Positions 6,837 to 11,951 of a DNA stretch of 11,951 nucleotides are shown here, in pieces. A model generated the notes under the pieces. It did not search any database. It was not told the DNA's origin and worked only from the letters and a program-made list of their open reading frames with translations. Source of the DNA: a bacterium. GTDB lineage: Bacteria > Latescibacterota > UBA2968 > UBA8231. The position numbers were made by a program, and so were the translations under genes. Numbering within the stretch: position 1 is the stretch's first letter; each line of letters starts with the position of its first letter. The DNA lies in NCBI GenBank assembly GCA_027593305.1, contig JAQCJA010000097.1:1-11951 (forward strand), read 5' to 3'.

Positions 6837-7888
6837 TCGCCAAACCTGACGCGTGGGTCGGCGATGGCGACACACAGGTCGCTCAGCAGATTGCCGAGCA
6901 ACAGCAGGGCTGAGGAGATGAAGATGTAACCCATGACCACGGGATAGTCCCGGGCTGTGATGGCCTCGAAGAAGAGCAGACCCATCCCGGGGATGCCGAA
7001 GACCCGTTCAATCAGCAGCGAGCCCGTCAGGATCAGCGAGATGTTGTTGCCGAAACTGGTGGCAATCGGGATCAGCGAGTTGCGCAGCGCATGGCCGAAG
7101 ACGGCGCGCTTCCAGGTCATGCCCTTGGCCAAGGCCGTCTTGACGTAGTCGGCACTCATGTTCTCCAACAGACTGTTCTTCATCAGAATCGTCATGAAAG
7201 CGAACAGGTGGATGGCATAGCAGATCACGGGCAGAGCCGTATGATGGATCCGGTCGCCGATCTTGCCCATCAGCGACAGATCCGCAAAGCCCTGACTCTC
7301 GAAGCCGGCCAGGGGAAACCAGTCGTGCTGCACGGCGAACAGACCCAGCAACACGGCACCCAGGGCGTAGCCTGGAATGGCGTAACCAAGGAAGATGAGG
7401 ACCGAGGTGATGTTGTCGAAGTGGCTCTTGTGCCGCAGGGCCTTGACGATGCCCAGAGGAATGCAGATCGAATAGGTCAGCAGAAATGCGATCAGCCCGA
7501 AATAGACCGACACGGGAAAACGGCTGATGATCAGATCCTCAACGGGCAGGGTATAACGAAAGGAATCCCCCAGATCGAGTGTCGCCAGCTTGCCGAGGTA
7601 CGTTGCATAACGCACAAGGATCGGTTCGTCGAAGCCGTAATAGCGCTTCAGGCTCTGCAGATCCGTTTCGGGGATATCGACGGAGGAGGCGCGGTGTGCG
7701 CCGCTGGACCCGGTCTCACCAAAATCCCCGGCACCGGCGATGCGCATGCGCATCTGATCAATCGGCCCACCTGGCACGAACTGACACAGAAGGAACACCA
7801 GGAAGGTGATCCCCAGCAGGGTCGGCAGCATGAGCAGCAGTCGACGGAGTGCATAGTCGCGCAGGGCGCTGGATCGGGGCATAGGCAT
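6833..7888 (-). CDS. yejB: Peptide ABC transporter permease, YejB-like
   Basis: An inner-membrane permease of 351 residues with about six helices. The N-terminus (YALRRLLLMLPTLLGITFLV) and the following QFVPGGPIDQM are signatures of the DppB/OppB/YejB group. The inserted hydrophilic stretch at about residues 50-80, ending in SLKRYYGFDEPILVRY, marks the YejB branch. The EAA loop reads KTALAKGMTWKRAVFGHALR, and the end is DLCVAIADPRVRFGE. The ATG at 7888 is followed by a second ATG two codons later; neither has a strong Shine-Dalgarno sequence. The first transporter gene lies 57 bp downstream of the sigma-54 regulator, so any promoter specific to the transporter would be in that gap or inside the regulator gene. 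The stop overlaps the YejE-like start by four bases. Confidence 0.94.
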   Translation of the reverse strand: MPMPRSSALRDYALRRLLLMLPTLLGITFLVFLLCQFVPGGPIDQMRMRIAGAGDFGETGSSGAHRASSVDIPETDLQSLKRYYGFDEPILVRYATYLGKLATLDLGDSFRYTLPVEDLIISRFPVSVYFGLIAFLLTYSICIPLGIVKALRHKSHFDNITSVLIFLGYAIPGYALGAVLLGLFAVQHDWFPLAGFESQGFADLSLMGKIGDRIHHTALPVICYAIHLFAFMTILMKNSLLENMSADYVKTALAKGMTWKRAVFGHALRNSLIPIATSFGNNISLILTGSLLIERVFGIPGMGLLFFEAITARDYPVVMGYIFISSALLLLGNLLSDLCVAIADPRVRFGE

Positions 7889-7945
7889 GGCTTTGGCGGA
7901 CTCGTAAAAGTAGTCTGCCGGGGGCTTCGGCGCAGGGCCGTACCG
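7889..7945. other. 57-bp gap between the regulator and the transporter genes
   Basis: The only sizeable break within the minus-strand cluster. I see no -24/-12 (TGGCAC/TTGC) element, no convincing sigma-70 promoter and no terminator: the best stem, GCCG/CGGC around a seven-base loop, is only four pairs and lacks a T-tract. Read-through from the signalling genes is therefore likely. Confidence 0.4.
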
Positions 7946-9343
7946 CTAGATCGACTCGTCCAGGCCGAATTGCCGCAGTTTCTGCAGCAGCGTGTAGCGT
8001 GTGATTCCAAGAGCCTCCGCGGCGCGGCTGCGATTGCCCGCATGCGCCTTGAGCGTGTCGCCGATCAGCTCGCGCTCCGCGTCCGCAACGACATCGCGCA
8101 ACCTGCCACGCCGCCGGCGCGACGTCGGCCCAGCCGGGCCGCTGATTTTTTCCGACAGCAGTGTGACATCGACAGTGCCATCATCGGTGGCCAGCACCAG
8201 CGCTCGTTCGATCTCGTTCTCCAGTTCACGCACATTTCCCGGCCAGTCGTAGTGCATCAGGGCATCGATCGCCTGCGCCGTCAGGCGTGCCGCGGTGCCA
8301 CCCGTCAGGTCACGGTGGCGTTCGAGGAAATGTCGCACCAGGGCCGGGATGTCATCCCGACGCTCGCGCAGGGGCGGAATGTGTATGGGAAACACGCTGA
8401 GGCGGTAGAACAGATCTTCACGGAAGGTGCCGTTGGCGACCTCCGCCTGCAGGTCGCGATTGGTGGCGGCAATCACGCGGGCGTTTATCGGCCGTGCCTC
8501 GGTCTCCCCTACCGGCGTGACCTCTGACTCCTGCAGGACACGCAGCAGACGGGTCTGCATGGAGGGACTGGTCTCGCCAATCTCGTCAAGAAAAATGGTT
8601 CCTTCCGAGGCCGCCTCGAACAGGCCGACACGATCCTCGACAGCGCCGGAGAAGGAGCCGCGCCGATGACCGAACAACTCGCTTTCCAGCAGGCCCTCGG
8701 ACAGGGACCCGCAGTTGACGGCGACAAAACGGCCCTCGTGTCGTTGACCGCGCTGGTGCATGGTCCGCGCCACAGCCTCCTTGCCCGTACCGGACTCGCC
8801 AGTGAGCAACACGGTCACACGGGAGTCGGCCACCTGTTGCAGGATCTGGTGGATGCGCTGCATCGCCTGACTGTCACCGATGAGGCCGGCGGAGCCAACG
8901 GACGCTGTCCGGATCTCTTCGCGCAGGAGCGTGTTTTCCTGATACATGCGACGGATGCGCAGCATGGAGCGCACTCTGGCCATCAACTCCACCGGCTCGA
9001 AGGGTTTGCGCACGAACTCATCTGCCCCCTCGTCGAGGGCACGTACCAGTGCCTGACGGGTATCGAGGGCTGTCACCATGATGACGGGGAAAAAGCCGGC
9101 GCCGTCGACTTCCTTGAGCCGCCGGCAGACCTCGAAACCGTCCATGCCGGGCATCATGATATCGAGCAGGACCAGATCCGGTCGGTCCCTGGCGGCACAG
9201 GCAAGTGCCGCCATGCCATCGGTGGCCTCGAGCACTTCGTAGCCTTCAAGTTCAAGGCGCTGCCGCAGGGCCTTGATATTCGAGGGATTGTCATCAACAA
9301 CCAGAATGCGGGCTGTCTCGGGGACAGCGGGTTCTTTCAGCAT
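7946..9343 (-). CDS. Sigma-54-dependent response regulator (receiver, AAA+, Fis-type HTH)
   Basis: A 465-residue transcription activator. The receiver (about 12-130) has the acidic pair D17/D18, phospho-acceptor D61 (LVLLDIMMPGMDG), T91 and K113. Its DDNPSN opening resembles receivers of hybrid kinases and PleD-like proteins more than NtrC. The AAA+ domain (about 154-390) has Walker A GESGTGKE (182-189), Walker B TIFLDE (249-254), AATNRDL and FREDLFYRLSVFPIHIPPLR with the arginine finger, and DWPGNVRELENEIERA. The sigma-54-contacting loop normally written GAFTGA reads GSFSGA at 229-234, preceded by GHRR in place of the usual GHER. A Fis-type helix-turn-helix closes the protein (RSRAAEALGITRYTLLQKLR). 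The start at 9343 overlaps the stand-alone receiver gene by seven bases. It probably activates genes answering the propeller kinase, perhaps this transporter, though no -24/-12 site was found here. Confidence 0.95.
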   Translation of the reverse strand: MLKEPAVPETARILVVDDNPSNIKALRQRLELEGYEVLEATDGMAALACAARDRPDLVLLDIMMPGMDGFEVCRRLKEVDGAGFFPVIMVTALDTRQALVRALDEGADEFVRKPFEPVELMARVRSMLRIRRMYQENTLLREEIRTASVGSAGLIGDSQAMQRIHQILQQVADSRVTVLLTGESGTGKEAVARTMHQRGQRHEGRFVAVNCGSLSEGLLESELFGHRRGSFSGAVEDRVGLFEAASEGTIFLDEIGETSPSMQTRLLRVLQESEVTPVGETEARPINARVIAATNRDLQAEVANGTFREDLFYRLSVFPIHIPPLRERRDDIPALVRHFLERHRDLTGGTAARLTAQAIDALMHYDWPGNVRELENEIERALVLATDDGTVDVTLLSEKISGPAGPTSRRRRGRLRDVVADAERELIGDTLKAHAGNRSRAAEALGITRYTLLQKLRQFGLDESI

Positions 9344-9720
9344 GCCACGTGCCGTCGGATCGCTGCCAGCAACTGGTGTGGCCGGAACGGCTTGGCAACG
9401 TAGTCATCACATCCGGCAGCTCGCGCCCGGTCCTCATCGGCCGTCATCGCATCAGAGGTGAGGGCGATGACGGGAATGTCCTGAGTACGGGGGTCGGTCT
9501 TCAGCTGTGCCACGACCTCGTAACCGGAGGCACCCGGCAGGTGCATGTCGAGCAGGATCAGGTTCGGCAGTGACTCCTTCGCCATCGCCAGACCGCTTTC
9601 GCCATCGGTCGTCTCGAGGAGAGTGACATCGACACCACGCAGGATGTGCTGCACGACCTTGCGGTTGGACGGGTTGTCCTCAACGTGCAGCACGACAGGT
9701 CGATCGAGAGCCGGAGGCAT
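9337..9720 (-). CDS. Stand-alone receiver-domain response regulator (CheY-like)
   Basis: A 127-residue protein made only of a receiver domain, with no output domain. The phosphorylation site is complete: E14 and D15 (LHVEDNPSNRK), acceptor D58 (LILLDMHLPGASGYE), T88 (VIALTSDAM) and K110 (YVAKPF). This class often acts as an intermediate in a phosphorelay or as a phosphate sink, and its sequence resembles receivers attached to hybrid kinases. A longer open frame extends upstream to 9936 but is antisense-like and overlaps the kinase catalytic domain. The ATG at 9720 shares one base with the kinase stop (TGATG), so the two are probably coupled translationally. Its end overlaps the start of the sigma-54 regulator. 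No HPt domain is visible here to complete a classical relay. Confidence 0.92.
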   Translation of the reverse strand: MPPALDRPVVLHVEDNPSNRKVVQHILRGVDVTLLETTDGESGLAMAKESLPNLILLDMHLPGASGYEVVAQLKTDPRTQDIPVIALTSDAMTADEDRARAAGCDDYVAKPFRPHQLLAAIRRHVAC

Positions 9721-10505
9721 CAGCTGGCTTGGGCCGGCTGGATGGGAATGACGAAGTGGAAAGTGGACCCGGTGCCCGGCTGGCTCTCGAGCCATAATCT
9801 GCCGGCGTGGAGTTCGACAAAGCGGCGCACGATCGCCAGACCAAGACCGGTCCCGCCTGCGGTGCGCGTGATGGTATCGTCCACCTGGAAGAAGGGCTGA
9901 AACACCCGCGCCTGCTCTGCGAGGCTGATGCCACATCCGCTATCGGCAACCCAGAAATGCACGCCATCACCGACGAGATCGGCACCGACCACGATCTGTC
10001 CCGTGTCGGTGAATTTGATCGCATTGTCCACAAGATTGACCAGCACCTGCTGCGTCAGCCGCCGTTCATCGGCCTGGATCATCGGCAGATCTGCTGCGGC
10101 CCGGGCCAGCAGGGACAGGCCCTTGATGCGCGCCCGGTGCATCTGTGAAGCAACGGCGTTGTCGACACAGGCCGCCGGGTAACATTCCGCCAGTTCCAGA
10201 GTCATCGCCCCCGCCTCGATCTTCGACAGATCGAGAACGTCGTTGATCAGATTCAGCAGATTGCCGCCGTTGCGGTCAATCTCCTCGACGGCATCGCGCA
10301 GTTGCGGCTCCACATCACCGTAGGCCCGATCCAGAATGAGGGATGAGAAGTTGATGATCGCGTTCATCGGCGTGCGCAGTTCGTGCGACATATTCGCCAG
10401 GAAGGCGCTCTTCGCCTGACTGGCCCGCAGGACCTCCTGGTGTGCCTGTTCCAGGGCCCTGGCGTTCTCCTCCAGACGTCGGTTCGACTCCCGCAGACAG
10501 CGCAT
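9720..10505 (-). CDS. Histidine kinase catalytic half (coiled coil, HisKA, HATPase), out of frame with its sensor half
   Basis: Contains a short coiled coil (SNRRLEENARALEQAHQEVL), the HisKA dimerisation domain with the phospho-acceptor histidine in FLANMSHELRTPMNAIINFS, and a full HATPase domain: N box LVNLVDNAIKFT, G1 DSGCGIS, F box FQPFFQVDD and G2 GGTGLGLAIVRRF. All catalytic motifs are intact. The first ATG in this frame near the domain is at 10,505, giving 261 residues with no membrane segment and only a distant AGGGGA about 20 bases upstream. It is more likely the C-terminal continuation of the propeller sensor (10,315-11,951), which is in a neighbouring frame; skipping one base between 10,490 and 10,528 joins them. 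The stop overlaps the start of the stand-alone receiver gene. Confidence 0.88.
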   Translation of the reverse strand: MRCLRESNRRLEENARALEQAHQEVLRASQAKSAFLANMSHELRTPMNAIINFSSLILDRAYGDVEPQLRDAVEEIDRNGGNLLNLINDVLDLSKIEAGAMTLELAECYPAACVDNAVASQMHRARIKGLSLLARAAADLPMIQADERRLTQQVLVNLVDNAIKFTDTGQIVVGADLVGDGVHFWVADSGCGISLAEQARVFQPFFQVDDTITRTAGGTGLGLAIVRRFVELHAGRLWLESQPGTGSTFHFVIPIQPAQAS

Positions 10506-11951
10506 CGCGGCGGACGATGCGTGTCCCCTGCCAGGCAACCAGGCCAAAGGCGACCAGGAGCGTCGCCACCAGCGCGATGCGTTCGTAGGGCAGGTGGACG
10601 GCCAGTGCCACGCGTGCAGGCGTGTCGCTGTCGCCGAGGTCACGATCGACAGCACGCACCTCGAAGATGTAGTCGCCCCGTGGCAACCCGTGATACTCGA
10701 TACGTGCGTCGCGCGTATGCCGCCAACTCTCATCGGTATGCCCCTGGAGTCGGTAGCAGAACACGAGCTGGCCGGGGCGCGTCTTCAGACTGATGCCACG
10801 GACCTCAAAAACGACGACGTCCACCGACGTGGGGATGTGCACCGCGTCGAGGTCAACGTATCTGCGGTCGGCGACGACGGCATCAACAAAGACGGGAACA
10901 TCCGCTGCGGGCTGGGGGTAGAAACGAGACACGCCGGAACTGCCACCGATCCAGAAGGAGCCATCACCGGCAGGTGCGAGGGTGAGGGTCACGTTGTCGG
11001 GCAACCCGTCACGAGCCGAGAGACTCTGGAAGACCTGCCCGTCAAAGCGACTGATCCCACCGCCGTCGGTGCCGACCCAGAGGATGCCGAGGCTGTCCAT
11101 GTGCACGCTGTGCACGTCGTTGGAGGCCAGCCCGTCGTTGGTGGTGAAGCGTGTGAAGCCCTCGCCGTCGTATCGTGCCACGCCACCATGGGTGGCAAAC
11201 CAGATGTTGCCCGCAGCATCCTCGTGTATATTGAGGACGTAGGGTGGCACACCGTCGGCTTCATCAAAGGTCTCGAACTGAGTCCCGTCGAAGCGGGCGA
11301 CCCCCTCCGCCGTCGACAGCCACAGGTCTCCTGTGCTCGATTCCAGCAGCGCCAGAACTTCTCTGTTCTGCAAGCCGTCCTCGGGGCCAAACACGTCCAT
11401 ATACCTGCCGTCCCACCGCACCAGACCATCACCCGTGGCGATCCACAGGTTGCCGTCGCTGGCTTCCAGCAGCGCCTGCGGCGTCTGCGGCAGGCCATCA
11501 TAAACACTGATGAGTGACCACCGATCACCGTCGTAGCGCGCCGCACCCTTGTCTGTCATCATCCACATGCGACCCTGACGATCCACCTCAATACGGTGCA
11601 CGTTGTTGCTGGGCAGGCCATCGGCGTCCGACCAGGTGGTCAGTTCGCCAGCCCGCAGACGTGTCACGCCAACAGCACCGGCAGCAAGCCAGAGATCGCC
11701 ATTGTCCGTGCGACGCATGTGATGCGCGCCACCGGGCAGCCCATCTTCGTCGGTGTAAACGACCAGGCCGCGATCGTCGAGACGGCTGGCGCCACCCATG
11801 GTCGCAAACCACAACGCGCCTTCACGGTCGCGCAGGATCTGATGCACCGTGTGGTGCGGCAGCGCCAGGGAGGGGGGCAGCGTCGACCACACTCCCTCGT
11901 GCAGATGGACGACGCCCATTGCCGTGCCGAACCAGAGATCGCCCGTTTCGT
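10315..11951 (-). CDS. Two-component sensor, propeller and Y_Y_Y part of a membrane histidine kinase (5' partial)
   Basis: The open frame runs off the right edge. An internal ATG at 11,919 is not the start, because the codons before it (ETGDLWFGTA) already belong to a propeller repeat. The visible part has nine repeats of the two-component-propeller type with period 40-42 residues, each centred on a motif such as GNLWIATGDG or GNIWFATHGG and ending around DGLPxN. Next comes a Y_Y_Y-like domain (FCYRLQGHTDESWRHT, then GDYIFEVRAVDRD), and one transmembrane helix (IALVATLLVAFGLVAW, about 10,530-10,585). The propeller should lie in the periplasm and sense a ligand. The frame continues to TAG/TAA-type closure at 10,315, but after about 10,490 it is a shadow of the kinase domain in the next frame. 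The signal peptide and the other propeller blades lie outside the window. Confidence 0.88.
   Translation of the reverse strand, partial: ETGDLWFGTAMGVVHLHEGVWSTLPPSLALPHHTVHQILRDREGALWFATMGGASRLDDRGLVVYTDEDGLPGGAHHMRRTDNGDLWLAAGAVGVTRLRAGELTTWSDADGLPSNNVHRIEVDRQGRMWMMTDKGAARYDGDRWSLISVYDGLPQTPQALLEASDGNLWIATGDGLVRWDGRYMDVFGPEDGLQNREVLALLESSTGDLWLSTAEGVARFDGTQFETFDEADGVPPYVLNIHEDAAGNIWFATHGGVARYDGEGFTRFTTNDGLASNDVHSVHMDSLGILWVGTDGGGISRFDGQVFQSLSARDGLPDNVTLTLAPAGDGSFWIGGSSGVSRFYPQPAADVPVFVDAVVADRRYVDLDAVHIPTSVDVVVFEVRGISLKTRPGQLVFCYRLQGHTDESWRHTRDARIEYHGLPRGDYIFEVRAVDRDLGDSDTPARVALAVHLPYERIALVATLLVAFGLVAWQGTRIVRRDALSAGVEPTSGGERQGPGTGTPGGPAGQSGEERLPGEYVARTAHADERDHQLLIPHSGSGLR
10490..10528 (-). 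other. Probable +1 frameshift joining sensor and kinase halves
   Basis: The sensor frame reads VAWQGTRIVRRDALSAGVEP just after its membrane helix and then becomes low-complexity. The kinase frame becomes meaningful at SNRRLEENARALEQ. Deleting one base of GGG at 10,490-10,492 would give RRDALSAESNRRLEEN; deleting one from GGGG at 10,525-10,528 would give WQGHASSAAMRCLRES. Either restores one long kinase. I see no classical slippery heptamer. Confidence 0.7.
10915..11951 (-). repeat. Protein-level tandem repeats (propeller blades), about 120-126 bp each
   Basis: Nine consecutive degenerate repeats can be lined up by the motif G-x-[LIMF]-W-[FLIMV]. Spacings between successive motifs are 41, 40, 42, 40, 41, 40, 41 and 42 residues. 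They diverge strongly at the DNA level, so this is an old internal duplication of beta-propeller blades, not a recent DNA repeat. Confidence 0.8.

Noticed and set aside
7091..8527. Long plus-strand open frame (478 codons) across the permease and regulator genes
   Set aside because: It is antisense to YejB and the sigma-54 regulator, whose domains are clear. Its translation has no recognisable domain, and it reflects high-GC codon bias.
10490..10528. Programmed ribosomal frameshifting in the kinase gene
   Set aside because: No slippery heptamer, no in-frame stop right at the junction and no obvious stimulatory structure. An extra base in a G run is simpler.
1..11951. tRNA, rRNA, CRISPR array, insertion sequence or attachment site
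   Set aside because: No matching structure, direct-repeat array, transposase motif or terminal inverted repeats seen on either strand; almost all bases are in recognised genes.

Overview
The window is high-GC DNA (about 60% by eye) from a Gram-negative bacterium. The outer-membrane receptor, the periplasmic binding protein and the propeller-type sensor kinase support this. The mix of a carboxypeptidase-regulatory-domain TonB receptor, a two-component-propeller kinase and a Yej-type transporter would fit an FCB-like or proteobacterial lineage. I cannot place it further from sequence alone. Coding is dense and nearly all genes lie on the minus strand.

Reading the minus strand from right to left, the main block is one tightly packed gene cluster. 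It begins with a sensor protein of propeller repeats, a Y_Y_Y domain and a membrane segment (runs off the right edge to about 10,505). It continues into a histidine kinase core (to 9720), a stand-alone receiver (9337-9720) and a sigma-54-dependent response regulator (7946-9343). After 57 bp come five transporter genes of the YejABE/Dpp family: permease YejB (6833-7888), permease YejE (5772-6836), a family 5 peptide-binding protein (3913-5757) and two separate ATPases (2915-3895 and 1929-2918). Most junctions overlap by 1-7 bases or are separated by 14-17 bases, so the genes are probably co-transcribed and translationally coupled. The simplest reading is a periplasmic sensor and sigma-54 regulator governing uptake of a peptide-like ligand.

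Beyond the cluster lie a plus-strand gene for a small membrane protein with a CxxC/CxxC zinc-ribbon-like tail (1551-1901) and a divergent gene for a TonB-dependent receptor (27-1370, minus).

Three genes are interrupted. The peptide-binding protein has a single in-frame TGA (4849-4851) with intact homologous sequence on both sides. The kinase needs a skip of one base between its sensor and catalytic halves (10,490-10,528). The TonB receptor stops after its plug and a few barrel strands, and a +1 shift near a CCCC run (57-60) reopens the frame to the window edge. All other genes are intact. These lesions are either sequencing or assembly errors or recent gene decay, and only reads or relatives can decide.

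I saw no tRNA, rRNA, CRISPR array, insertion sequence or clear sigma-54 promoter.
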